Source: Cinnamomum chago (lineage: Eukaryota; Streptophyta; Magnoliopsida; Laurales; Lauraceae). Taken from it: 64,000 nucleotides of DNA. Numbering within the stretch: the stretch's first letter is position 1; each line of letters opens with the position of its first letter. Below, piece by piece: positions 1-11,606 of this stretch. The notes beneath the pieces were generated by a model, which did not search any database, had not been told where the DNA came from, and saw only the letters and a program-made list of their open reading frames with translations. Both the position numbers and the translations under genes were made by a program. The stretch covers positions 54,208,501-54,272,500 of the forward strand of contig CP142452.1 in NCBI GenBank assembly GCA_038049695.1. Direction: 5' to 3'.

Positions 1-1500
1 CTCATGCATCAATCGATTTGCAGGCTACTTTTGTACAAAACCAAAATCTATGTGGCTCTAGGAAATAGTTGACTCTACACTGTCTTTCAGGCAATTCTTG
101 GTCCAAAGATTCCCTCTACAAAAATCTGGGATCGCTTTTTTCTCTTAAAAGAGGTTTCGAGTATCATAGTCTAGTCTTTCGCCTCGAAATCCGTTAGCTG
201 GGATTCTGGGTTGAGATACGCATTTTAGGATATTTCGAGATACTTTTTTGTTTAAACGTGCTTAGGGAAAATATTTGGTTAGTAAAACACTTCAGCGAGT
301 TTGGTGTTGTCAATGGCTAAAACCCGTGCTTCGGGCAGTTCGTAGGCTACTTTTGTACGAAACCACACTCTATGCCGCTCTATGAAATTGTGGACTATAC
401 ACTGTGTTTCATGCAACTCTCGTTCTAAAGACTCCCTCTAGAAAAATCCGGAATCATTTTCTACTCTAAAAGGGGTTTCGGGTATCCAAGCCTAGTGTTT
501 TTCCTCGAAATCCGTTTGAAGGGATTTTGAGTTGAGATACGCATTTTAGATTATGTCGAGATACTTTTCGATTTAAAACGGGTTTCGAACGATTCTTGGC
601 TTAGGAGAACAATACATGGGATTTAGTGTTTTTAAAGGCTGAAATCGGTGCTTCGGGCGGCTTTTGTATTATTCCACAATCTAACCGGTTCTAGGAAACT
701 GTTTACTCGACACTTCGTTTCATGCAACTCTTGGTCCAAAGTCTCTTCTAGAAGAATCTGAGATAACTGTTTACTATAAAAACAATTTCAGGTATCGCAG
801 TCTAGTCTTTCGCGTCGAGATCCGTTTGATGGGATTATGGGTTGAGATATGCATTTTAGGATCCTTGGAGATACTTTTCGGTTTAAAATGGGCTTTGGGC
901 GAATCTTGGGTAAGGATAACACTTGAGGGAGTTTAGTATTTTTAAAGGCTAAAACCCGTGCTTCGATCGGTTTGTAGGCTACTTTTGTATGAAACCACAA
1001 TCTATGCGGCCCGAGGAAATTGTTGACTCTACACTGTGTGTTGTACAACTCTCGATACAAACACACCCCTCTAGAGAAATCTGGGATCACTCTTTAATAC
1101 AAAAGGGGTTTCCATTATCCTTGTCTAGTCTTTCGCCTCGAAATTCGATTAATGGGATTCTGGTTTGAGATTCGCATTTTCGGATATTTCGTGATACTTT
1201 ACGGTTTAAAACGTGCTTCGGGCGAATATTTGGTTATGAAGATACTTGAGTGAGTTCGGTGTTGTTAAAGGCAAAAACCCATGCTTCAATTTTTTCGTAG
1301 GCTACTTTTGTATGAAACCACAATATATGGGCTCTAGGAAATTGTTGACACTACACTATGTTTCATGCAACTCTCCTTCCAAAGACTCCCTCAAGAAAAA
1401 TCAGTGATCATTTTCTACTCCGAAAGGGGTTACGGGTATCCTAGACTAGTCTTTCGCGTCGAAATCCGTTTGAAGGGATTCGGGGTTAACATACGCATCT

Positions 1501-3260
1501 TGAAAGTCCTTGAGGATCCTAACCCTAGAGGGGGGGTGAATAGGGTGAGCTGCACTTATGACCAATTCACATCAATTTTAACTTCTTAAACTAAACTAGT
1601 CACATGTGATGATTAAACAATCAATATGCGGAAGCTAATAAACAATCACCACACAAGCAAGCACCACAACACCAATGTTTATAGTGGTTCGGCCTCAATG
1701 CCTACATCCACTACCGGCTTGTGATCCAATCACCCCACCGGATTTCCACTATGTATGCTTTTTCAAAGGCTAAGCAATAACCTATACAATGTTGTTTTTC
1801 TAGGTTCAACAACAACCTTACAATGTGCTTTTCTAGGCTAAGCAATAACCTTTACAAAATGCTTTTCTTAGGCTAAGCAATAACCTTACAAGATGCTTTT
1901 CTTTAGGCTAAGCAATAACCTTTACAAATCAATATTTCTCTAAGAAAGTGTTTACTCAACACTCTAAGAGATTACAGTTTAAGCTCAAATAAATTGCCTC
2001 TAAATAGGCGGATGTGAAAATGAAAATCCTAACTCACACAAACACTCAATGAATGCAAAGATGTATGCTTATGAAGTGTGTGTGTGATGACTTCAATCAA
2101 GTTTAAAAAGAAAGCTTAATCAAATATATGCTTAAAGCATTTGAAAGTTTAAGACACACAAAAGATTTGATTGAAGTTTGATGCAAATCACATGAATAAT
2201 AAACAACTTGTTAATGACATGAAATTCAAAGAATCACAAGTTGTATGAAAAATAAAGTTTAAGATAACATGTGATTTGATAAGAGTGATTGCAAACTAAT
2301 CTAATTTACCAAGAAAGATATTGAGCTTGCAAATCAACTCTTTAAGGACTTGAAATCATGCATAAATGAAAATACAAAGGATTTGAACATGCATGAATTT
2401 CATTTGTATGGAAATCAAAATAACTTAGAAGATGTACCTTTTAAAAACTCATGAGTTTGATTTCCAAATAGCCCTCTAGCCTTTCCAACTTCTTCCCCTT
2501 TCTTTGGCTCCAAAATGCTCTCAAAAGTTCATGTATCAAGCCTTGAAAAAGGTTGGAAATGAATGGACTTTATAGCCAAAAAGTTGCCAACGGCTAGTCC
2601 TCGGTCGACCGGCAAAGAGGTCTCGGTCGACCGGGAAGGCACAACGGTCATAAAAATGACCGTTGGAGGCTTACAGTTCAAAAACTGTACAGACACCCTG
2701 TAGTGTCCTCGGTCGACCGAGACACAGGTCTCGGTCGACCGGCGACACTGCCGGGCGAGTCCCTGGGCCAAAAAATCCAACTTTTTTCAATTCAAAGTAT
2801 TTCTTTGAGGGATCTTTGGGCCACTCAATCAAGCTTAAATAACATGTTTTAAGACATTCTAAGATGTTTAAAAACATGAAAAACACAAAGCCTAAAATGA
2901 TTCAAAAGTTTAAAACCAAAGGCTAGCTTGATTTGATAAAACTCTTTTCAAATGAAAATGCATACAAAAATGATTCTTTTTGTAATGAATGTATGCAAAG
3001 CTCAAACCTAAATTCACAAGATGATTTTCCAAATATAATGCACAAGGAATTAGGTTTTCAAAAGAGTTTGGGTTTCAAAACTAATGCAACCAAGATTAGA
3101 ACCAAAACATGCATAAGACAAATACTTTTCCAAAACTTAAAAGCTATGCATGTATAAATCAAGATTTCAAGGTTTTCTAAAACAATGCAAGTGTGTGTGA
3201 ATCAAATGATGCTAAAGAGCAAATGCATCCATCAAATTGCAAATTACAAAATCCCTAACA
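1501..3260 (-). mobile_element. Solo LTR, family S (copy 1), inserted in the satellite
   Basis: The element has TG...CA ends (TGAAAGTCC ... CCCTAACA) and is flanked by the 5-bp duplication CATCT at 1496-1500 and 3261-3265. Removing it restores an uninterrupted satellite monomer. It has no coding region and no second LTR, so it is a solo LTR left by LTR-LTR recombination. Read on the minus strand it starts TGTTAGGG and ends with a C-rich CACCCTATTCACCCCCCC stretch, which resembles the 3' end of some plant copia (SIRE-like) LTRs. The family call is tentative. About five ~39-bp direct repeats containing GGCTAAGCAATAACC lie at 1755-1935. A palindrome module lies at 2602-2741. Two more copies are at 50272 and 62651. 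Confidence 0.9.
2602..2741. promoter_or_regulatory. Paired GGTCGACC palindromes flanking a hairpin (S copy 1)
   Basis: Four copies of CGGTCGACCG have centres at 2606.5, 2628.5, 2714.5 and 2736.5, so there are two pairs, each spaced exactly 22 bp. Between the pairs lies an inverted repeat, CAACGGTCAT at 2642-2651 and ATGACCGTTG at 2656-2665, with a 4-base loop. The function is unknown. A protein-binding or silencing-related role is an inference. Confidence 0.6.
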
Positions 3261-6200
3261 CATCTTAGATTGTTTCTAGATACTCTTTGGTTTAAAACGT
3301 GTTTCAGACGATTCTTGGCTTAGGAAAACAGTATAGGGGATTCAGTGTTTGTAAATGATGAAACCCGTCCTTCCGGCGGCTTTTGTATGAATCCTCAATA
3401 TAAACGGTTCTAGGAATTTGTTGAGTCTACACTGTGTTACAGGAAAATCTCGGTCCAAAGTCTCCCTCTAGAAAAATATTGGAAAACTGTTTAATCTAAA
3501 AGCAGTTTTAGGTATCTTAGTCCAGTCTTTCGCCTCGAGTTCCATTTGATGGGATTGTGGTTGAGATACACATTTAGGTATACTTCGAGATAATTTCGAT
3601 TTAAAACGGGCTTCGGGTAAATCTTTGCCTAGGAAAACATTTGAGGGAGCTTGGTGTTTTTAAAGGCTAAAACTCGTGCATCGATCGGTTTGTAGGCTAC
3701 TTTTATACAAAACCACAATCTATGCGGCTCTAGGAAATAATTGACTCTACGATGTCTTTCAGGCAACTCTCGGTCCAAAGACTCCCTGTCAAAAATCCGG
3801 GATCGCTTTTTTCCCTAAGAAGAGGATTCGGGTATCCTAGTCTAGTCTTTCGTCTCTAGATCCGATTGAAGGGATTCTGAGTTGAGATACACATTTTAGG
3901 ATATTTCGAGACACTTTTCGGTTTAAAACGTGCTTTGGGAAGATATTTGGTTAGGAAAACACTTAAGTGAGTTCGGTGTTGTCAAAGGCTAAAACCCGTG
4001 CTTCGAACGATTCGTAGGCTACTTTCGTACAAAACCACAATCTAAGCGGCTCTACAAAATTGTTGACTATACATTTTTGACTACACACTGTGTTTCATGC
4101 AACTCTCGTTCTAAAGACTCCCTCTAGAAAAATCCGGGATCATTTTCTAATCTAAAAGGGGTTTCGGGTATCCTAGGCTTGTCTTTCGCCTAGAAATTCG
4201 TTTAAAGGGATTCCGAGTTAAGATACGCATTTTAGATTATTTCGAGATACGTTTCGTTTTAAAACGGGTTTCAAACGTTTTTTGGCTTAGGAAAACAATA
4301 CATGGGATTCAGTGTTTACAAAGGCTGAAACCAGTGCTTCGGGCGGCTTTTATATTAATCCACAATCTAAGCGGTTCTAGGAAATTGTTGACTTGACACT
4401 TTGTTTCATGCAACTCTCGGTCCAAAGTCTCCTCTAGAAAGATCTGGGATAATTGTTTACTATAAAAACGATTTCAGCTATCCTTGGCTAGTCTTTCCCT
4501 TCGAGATCCGTTTGATAGGATTATGGGTTAAGATACGAATTTTAGGATACTTTGAGATACTTTTCGGTTTAAACGGGCTTTGGGCGAATCTTGGGTAAGG
4601 AAAACACTTAAGGGAGTTCGGTGTTTTTGAAGGCTAAAACCCATGCTTCGATCAGTTTGTAGGCTACTTTTGTACAAAACAACAATCTATGCAGCCCAAG
4701 GAAATTGTTGACTCTATGCTGTGTTTTATGCAACTCTCGGTCCAAAGACTCCCTCTATAGAAATCCGGGAACAATCTTTACGCCAAAAGGGGTTTCCGTT
4801 ATCCATGTCTAGTCTTTCACCTCGAAATCCGTTTGATGGGATTCTGGTTTGCGATTCGGATTTTAGGATATTTCGAGATACTTTTCGATTTACAACATGC
4901 TTCGGGCGAATATTTGGTTTGGAAAACACTTGAGTGAGTTCGGTGTTGTTAAACGCTAATACCCGTGCTTCGGGCGGTTCGTAGGCTACTTTTGTACGAA
5001 ACCACAATCTATGGGCTCTAGGAAATTGTTGACAGCACACTATTTTTATGCAACTCTCGTTCCAAAGACTCCCTCTATAAAAATCTGGGATCATTTTCTA
5101 CTCTAAAAGTGGTTTCGGGTATCCTAGACTAGTCTTTCGCCTCGAAATCCATTTGAAGGGATTCGGGGTTGAGATACGTGTTTTAGATTATTTCGAGATA
5201 CTTTTCGGTTTAAAACAGGTTTCAGACAATTCTTGGCTTTGGAGAACAGTAAAGGGGATTTAATGTTTGTAAACGCTGAAACCTGTGCATCAGGCGGCTT
5301 TTGATTGAATCCACAATATAAGCGGTTCTAGGAAATTGTTGAGTCCACACTGTGTTTCATGCAAATCTCGGTCCAAAGTCTCCCTCTACAGAAATCTGGG
5401 ATAACTGTTTACTCTAAAAGCGGTTTCAGGTATCCTAGTCTAGTCTTTCGCCTCGAGATCCGTTTGATGTGATTGTGGGTTGAGATACGCATTTTAGATT
5501 ACATTGAGATAATTTCGGTTTAAAATGGGCTTCGATTGAATCTTTGCTTAGGAAAACACTTGAGGGAGCTCGGTGTTTTTAAAGGCTAAAACTCGTGCTT
5601 CGATCGATTCGTAGGCTACTTTGGTACGAAACCACATTCTATGCGGCTCAAGAAAATTTTTGACTCTACGCTGTCTTTTAGGAAACTCTCGGTCCAAAGA
5701 CTCCCTGTACAAAAATTCGGGATCGCTTTCTTCTCTGAAAAGAGGTTTTGGGTATCGTAGTCTAATCTTTCGCCTCGAAATCCATTTGGAGTGATTCTAG
5801 GTTGAGATACGCATTTTACAATATTTCGAGATACTGTTCAGTTTAAAACGTGCTTTGGGCAAATATTTGGTTAGGAAAACACATGAGTGAGCTCGGTGTT
5901 GTGAAACGCTAAAACCCGTGCTTCGGGCGGTTCGTAGGCTACTTTTGATAGAAACCACAATCTATGCTGCTTAATGAAATTGTTGACTTATACATTGTGT
6001 TTCATGCAACACTCATTCTAAAGACTCCCTCTAGAAAAATCCTGGCTCATTTTCTACTCTAAAAACGGCTTTGGGTATCCTAGACTAGCCTTTCGCCTTG
6101 AAATCTGTTTGAAGGGATTCGGGGTTGAGATACATATTTCAAATTATTTCGAGATACTTTTCGATTTAAAATAGTTTCGGACGATTCTTGGCTTAGGGTA

Positions 6201-6963
6201 ACAGTACAGGGGATTCAGTGTTTGTAAATGCTGAAACCAGTGCTTCGGGAGGCTTTTGCATAAATCCACAATATAAGTGGTTCTAGGAAATTGTTGTGTC
6301 TACACTGTGTTTGATGCAAATCTTGGTCCAAAGTCTCCCTCTAGAAAAATTTGGGATAACTATTTACTATAAAAAACTATTTCAGGTATCCTAGTCTAGT
6401 CTCTCGCCTCGAATCCCTTTGATGGGACTATGGGTTGAGATACGCATTTTAGGATACTTCAAGATACTTTTCGGTTTAAAACGTGCTTTAGGCAAATCTT
6501 GGGTTAGGGAAACACTTGAGGGAGTTCGGTGTTTTTAATGGCTAAAACTCGTGCTTTGATCGGTTTGTAGGCTACTTTTGTACGAAACCACAATCTATGC
6601 GGCCCGAGGAAATTGTTGACTCTACACGGTGTTTTATGCAACTCTCGGTCCAAAGACTCCCTCTAGAGAAATCCGGGATCACTCTTTACACCAAAAGGGG
6701 TTTCCGTTATCCTTGTCTAGTCTTTCGCCTCGAAATCCGTTTGATGGGATTCTGGTTTGAGATTCGCATTTTACGATATTTCGAGATATTTTTCAGTTGA
6801 AAACGTGCTTTGGGGGAATATTTGGTTAGGAAAACATTTGAGTGACTTTGGTTTTGTTAAAGGCAAAAACCCGTGCTTCGGGTGGTTCGTAGGCTACTTT
6901 TGTACTAAACCACAATCTATGGGCTCTAGGAAATTGTTGACAGTACACTGTGTTTCATGCAAC

Positions 6964-9561
6964 TGATGGGGGCCCGGCCTTTCGTCCTCTCCTTCCGCCC
7001 TAGGGGCTGCCGGGGTCCGGCGGAGGAGGAAAAGCGAGTCATCAACATTTTTTTGTACGAGTATGTCAGATTTTCTATTCTACTTAGAATATGAAGTGGT
7101 GATTCGGAGATCCACCTTCATAAGTAGAAAGGAAATCAATTCTTCTTTCTAACTTTCCATTGCACATATATTTTAAGAAAGAGACAATTTTTTTTAAATG
7201 TCGTGAGAGGCGATTTCATTTTGTTTGCCGTGAAACGCGATTTTTGTTTGCCGTGAAAGGCGGTTTTGTGCCGTGAAAGGCGGTTTGTGTCGTGAAAGGC
7301 GATTTTGTGCCGTAGAAGGCGATTTACAAATCTCATCAATAATGAAAGACAAGAAATGTGTTTTTTTTGTCTCTTTACAAAGAACACAAAATACAATAGA
7401 AAAGTGAGAAAAGGAATCTGACTTCTCAGGAGATTGCGGGGACTCGTTCAGATCGACAGTCGCAAGTCATGTATGGACTTCGCCATCGTCCTTCAGATGA
7501 GAACGCTTGATGCTTTGATTCTTTGGCTTGGCTTGGACCTCAGTTTTTTAGAGGATAAAGACCAAGGGGAGGTCCTATATCCAATAAAAAAAACGAGTAA
7601 ATGGGCTGAAGAGCCTCGTTTAGGCCATGTTGGATAGACGGAGAGAGGACCTCGGCGGGGTGGCCCCCTAAGGGACTTCGATCACTTTGTGATGTTTCTG
7701 CAGCAGAGTAGCAGGATTTCTTCAGATTTTTTTTCTTTCTTGCTTGTGAGTATGGATCTCTCTCTCTCTGTCTGTATATATATGTCTCTCTCTCTCTCTG
7801 TCTGTGTATATATATCTCTCTTGGATGACCCCTTTTTATAGGCTCTTGGTAGCCATGGGGTGATTTATAGGATTGATGACCCATGATGAGAGAATTGATG
7901 GCATTAATGCTCCATGATGGGAGGAGTTACAAGTTTTAATTCTTTGATTTTGTAACTCTTTTTTCCTTGAATATGATTGGCCGATGGAGAATGTTGGGCA
8001 TTTAATTGCCCTTAATCTCCATGATGAGGGGGAGTTTCACTGTTTTAATACCATGATTGCTTGGATTTGTAACTCCCATTTGCTTGATTTTGATTGGGCA
8101 GTCTGAAATAATGGGTTAATGACAGCATTAAGTTGTCATAAAATGGATCAATTAACTACATTAAGTGGTCGCCAGGGCATTTGAAAAGTCGCGGGTCGTG
8201 CTGCGTCTTTTAGAATTCTTCTTGTAACCATCGCGGATGGATCCACATATTGTTTGATGTCGGATGGCGATGCAACTTCAGACATTGGTTGATATTAGTG
8301 GGCCGATGACATCTGTCTTGTCAATTTCTCGATCGTTCGGACATAAAGTGTACTTTCTTGGTCAGTCAGTTGGTGATCTTGGAGCGATCAATGATGATTT
8401 CACGCTCTTGACGGCGGATCCGAGATGGTGATGAAGATCAGTCGATTTCGAGCATAAATAATCAGTTTTTTAGAAAACCAGAGGGGTTGGAACTCCCAAA
8501 ACGCGAAAAGGGTCGGAAAATGGGCCACCCGGCGAAAAATCCGGCGGCCCGGATTTCCAGGGTCGTTGCCTGTGACCATGGGGAATCTTCCCCTTCCGGG
8601 CACCGTTTCTCGGCCGTTTTTCAATCCTTTTTTCTCCTATATTTTTCTTGACATTTCTCCTCATTTACTGGCTTGATTCTCCTGAAGAAAACCTGATGAG
8701 AAGCCGTGCAAATTGGAGCACAAAGTTTCCTATTTTTTGGGAAGGGTGGAGACTTTGTAGTTGATTTCCCGTTAAGAATCAAAACTAGGTCAAACGATAT
8801 CGGAATGACCTGAAATTTGAGGTGAAGCCTCCTGAGCAGTAGATAGGGTCAACCATGGGCTTTTGTTTGAGTTTTGAAGCCGTGTGGGGTCCTGTCGCCA
8901 GTAGACTTGATTTTGCCGCGAGGAAGATGCCGCGCTTCGATGTACGGTCGACCGATGTCCAATTGACTTGAAATTTGACAGGGAGCTATTGGAGTCATTT
9001 TGAGATGATCCATTAGCTCTGATTTGGATGTCATGGTCCCGGGGTGCTCCGCCGCCGGTGGCCTTGATTTTATTTCGGAGCGTCAAAGTCGGGTCAAACG
9101 TTATCGGAATGACCCGAAATTTGACGTGCAGCCCTTTAGAAGTATGTTGAAGCCACCTATGTGCTCTGTTTGATGAGTGATGGTCTCGGGGATTCTCGCC
9201 GCCGAGAGGCTTGATTTTACTACTCGAGGGTTGATGGATGGTCAAACGTTGTCGGTTTGACTTGAAATTTGGCATGGAGCCTTTTAAAGGTATTTTGAGA
9301 CCATCCGTAGGCTCTGATCGAAGTTTTGATATCTTCAATGCCATCGCCGCCAGGAGCGCCTGTTTGGCTGTTGGAGGAGTGAAGTTGGGTCAAATGATGT
9401 TGGAATGCCCCAAAACTTCATGTGAACCCCTCTTTTGGCTGTCTTGAAGGATCTTGCAATTTTTGTTTGATTCTGACAAGATCTGATGATTAAAGTAGCA
9501 TTGCCTGCTTGTAGTGGCTTCTTGATGTTGAAGAGGCAAAGTGACATTTTTTGTGTAAACA
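6964..9561 (-). repeat. 3' LTR of the Tat element
   Basis: It starts TGATGGGGGCC directly against the satellite and ends GTAAACA on the + strand, just before a pyrimidine run that reads as a polypurine tract on the minus strand. The first ~2.5 kb aligns with 57367-59784. Short ~22-bp repeats of the type GCCGTGAAAGGCGATTTTGT occupy about 7199-7325. A CT/TA-rich microsatellite follows at about 7757-7822. The ORFs within it are short, not conserved with the other LTR, and are not genes. Confidence 0.88.
7831..7841 (-). promoter_or_regulatory. Candidate LTR TATA box (3' LTR)
   Basis: CTATAAAAAGG on the minus strand, the sense strand of the Tat element. It is conserved in the other LTR at 58215-58225, which supports it as the LTR core promoter. 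Confidence 0.55.
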
Positions 9562-9562
9562 A

Positions 9563-9576
9563 ATGCCCCCTCGAGG
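9563..9576 (-). other. Candidate polypurine tract of the Tat element
   Basis: On the minus strand this reads CCTCGAGGGGGCAT immediately before the LTR start TGTTTACA. The position, directly upstream of the 3' LTR in element orientation, is what a plus-strand primer site needs. It fixes the inner edge of this LTR at 9561. Confidence 0.55.
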
Positions 9577-9789
9577 TACAACGACGAGTAGCTTTTGGAG
9601 TCGACGTGCCTCGAAGAGAAACTTGAAGGAGAGCTTCTGACTTGACCAAGAGTCTTGGAGCATTTTTTTTAATAGCCTTTTGAGTTTCCAAGGGGATTTT
9701 ATGGTAGTGAGAAGGATCACGTACCATCTCAAGGCAAAGTTTTGAAAATGACATGAGGGAGTCGAATTTGGGTTTTGGATTTTGGGTTT

Positions 9790-10955
9790 TCCTTTTGACC
9801 TTGTGAACCTAAGGGTTGTATGTGGCACATTAGGCAGTCAAGATGTAACGCCCCACCCTTCACGCATGTATGATATTGTCCGCTTTGGCCCACCGGCCTC
9901 GCGGTTTTGCTTCTGATGGGCCTCAACCCATTAAAAGGCCTCATGCAAGGTAAGGGTGTAAGCTCTACATATAACCCCATTCACTTTCCTCTCAATAGTC
10001 GATGTTGGACTCCGGGGCGCCACAATCCACCCCCCTTAAGGCTGCACGTCCCTGTGCAGTAACCTGCCAGCCCTCTTGGCCCACCCACATGGAGACCCGC
10101 CTACTTGCACCGGGCCACGACAGGGGACCCACACTCGAACTAGTCGAGAGTCGGCTCTAATACCATTTGCAGCGCCCCACCCTTAACGCATGCATGATAT
10201 TGTCCGCTTTGGCCCACGGGCCTCACGGTTTTGTTTCTAATGGGCCTCAACCCATCAAAAGGCCTCATGCAAGGTAAGGGTGTAAGCTCTACATATAACC
10301 ACATTCACTTTCCTCTCTATAGTCGATGTGGGACTCCGGGGCATCACAATCCCCCCCTTAAGGCTGCACATCCCTGAGTAGTAGCCTGCCAGTATAGCCT
10401 GCCTGCCCTCTTAGCCCGCCCACATGGAGACCCGCCCACTTGCACTAGACCACGACAGGGGACCCACACTCGAACTAGTCGAGAGTCGACTCTGATACCA
10501 TTTGTAACGCTCCACCATTCCCGCATACATGATATTGTCCGTTTTAGCCCACCGGCCTCACGGTTTTGCTTCTGATGGGCCTCAACCCATCAAAAAAACC
10601 TCATGCAAGGTAAGGGTGTAAGCTCTACATATAAACCCATTCACTTTTCTCTCTATAGTCGATGTGGGACTCCGGGGCATCACACAAGAGGGTTTTTTGG
10701 TTTTTTGTTTTTGACCTTGTGACCTAACAAGCTGTATGTGGCAGGTTAGGGGGTCGGGGTTTGATTTTTTATTTTGACCTTGTGACCCAACAAGCTGTAT
10801 ATGGCAAATTGGGGGATCAGATTTGGTTTTGACCTTGTGACCTAACAAGCTGTATGTGGCGAGTTAGGGGGTCATGATTTGATTTTTTATTTTTTATTTT
10901 GGCCTCATGACCTAACAAACTGTATATGGCAAGTTAAGGGACCAGAGTTTGGTTT
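9790..10955. repeat. ~58-bp tandem repeats (GACCTTGTGACCTAACAAGC type), split by a TRIM
   Basis: Units with a core GACCTTGTGACCTAACAAG followed by CTGTATGTGGC start near 9797, 10716, 10773, 10831 and 10899. The spacing is about 58 bp in the right block. The first unit is separated from the rest by the TRIM at 9844-10684, so the array predates that insertion. It lies in the noncoding region of the Tat element next to its 3' LTR. Confidence 0.75.
9844..10684 (-). mobile_element. TRIM (terminal-repeat retrotransposon in miniature) with three LTRs
   Basis: Three near-identical ~181-bp LTRs lie at 9844-10024, 10168-10348 and 10503-10684, separated by two ~145-155-bp internal segments. The whole is flanked by the 5-bp duplication CAAGA (9839-9843 and 10685-10689). 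On the minus strand the base next to each inner LTR end leads into TGGTATCAGAG, the primer site for initiator tRNA-Met. The other inner edge has the polypurine stretch CCTTAAGGGGGG. There is no coding capacity, as expected for a TRIM. The LTR-int-LTR-int-LTR form is a known product of recombination between TRIM copies. No 5S rRNA-like segment is seen, so it is not Cassandra. Confidence 0.88.
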
Positions 10956-11199
10956 TTTGTGGAATGTCAATTTCAAGATTTTGGCTTAATTTGGTTCATG
11001 GGGTTGGATGGTTTGGATTTTTGGAAACTCATAAGGTTTTTTTTTTTTTTTGAATGTTTCAATCAACTCAAGAGAGGCATGGAACCATTTTGTATTCTCT
11101 TGGTAAAGGAGATTTTTTATAGGAAGCCTCTTTTAGTGCCTAGGTGGTCAAACCTGGCTCATGTGGGCTAACCCATGGGATCTTAAGCTTTAGAAATGG

Positions 11200-11460
11200 C
11201 TTAGATCTCATATGGTGTCATTTTGTAAAGAATATCTAAAAATCTCTCTTGTGGGTAGAGAATATCTAAAAATATCCTTACTTGGAGAGAATTTCTCATG
11301 TTTCCTTAATTTTGGGAGAGGTTTTCTCAAAGTAAATTTCTTTGGGAGAGAATATTTCTCATTCCCTTTCTTTTTGGAGAGAATATCTCAAATCTCCTTT
11401 CTTTTGGGAAAGTTGCTAGGTTTTAGCACTTACCTCCTTGGTTTTCTCCTTGTTTCCTCT
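11200..11460 (+). repeat. Degenerate GGAGAGAATATCTCAAA repeats upstream of the antisense gene
   Basis: Five to six diverged ~45-55-bp units, each with a GAGAGAATATCT-like core, lie just upstream of the TATA box at 11478. They are in the position of a promoter-proximal region for the antisense gene. Whether they have a regulatory role is unknown. Confidence 0.5.
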
Positions 11461-11477
11461 TTTGATTTGCTCTCCTC

Positions 11478-11485
11478 TATAAAAG
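11478..11485 (+). promoter_or_regulatory. TATA box of the antisense gene inside the Tat element
   Basis: TATAAAAG lies in a CT-rich context, about 130 bp before the first ATG (11607), which is followed by a GTAAG donor-like site at 11617. This looks like an ordinary plant promoter with a CT-rich 5' UTR. It faces opposite to the retroelement's own genes. Confidence 0.55.
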
Positions 11486-11606
11486 CAAAGGAGGTTGGAT
11501 CTCTTGCCCTTATTGCTTTCTTTCTGCAAAAGTCTTCAAGAGTACTCCAAGATCAAGAACTTCTCTTCTTCAAGAATCTTCAAGTTCTCTTTCTTCTTCT
11601 CCATCC

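Larger units (their letters stand above)
1..6963. repeat. Satellite array, ~320-bp monomers in a six-monomer higher-order repeat
   Basis: Tandem monomers of about 320 bp fill this stretch. The landmark GGCTACTTTTGTA or its variant GGCGGCTTTTGTA recurs near 23, 350, 657, 976, 1300, then after an insertion near 3376, 3693, 4015, 4340, 4661, 4980, 5298, 5611, 5936, 6250, 6568 and 6889. Monomer subtypes can be told apart, for example by CTGTCTTTCAGG near 23, 3693 and 5611, or by the GGGGTTTCCGTTATCC type near 976, 4661 and 6568. The same six subtypes return in the same order about every 1,920 bp once the inserted LTR is removed. No reading frame is conserved between monomers, so this is noncoding satellite. 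The array runs off the left edge and ends at the insertion point of the Tat element. Confidence 0.93.

Noticed and set aside
1755-1935. Regularly spaced short repeats resembling a CRISPR array
   Set aside because: The units are plain ~39-bp tandem repeats without unique spacers, lie inside a plant LTR and recur in the other S copies.
788-5094. ORFs of 65-122 codons on both strands in the satellite
   Set aside because: They fall at different phases of the ~320-bp monomers, are not conserved between monomers of the same subtype, and have no known domain.
7757-7822. TCTC/TATA microsatellite as a regulatory element
   Set aside because: It is a simple-sequence tract within the LTR that differs in length between the two LTR copies; the TATA box next to it is better supported.
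9844-10684. Cassandra-type TRIM carrying 5S rRNA
   Set aside because: The ends and primer site fit a TRIM, but no 5S A-box/C-box-like stretch is visible in the LTRs.
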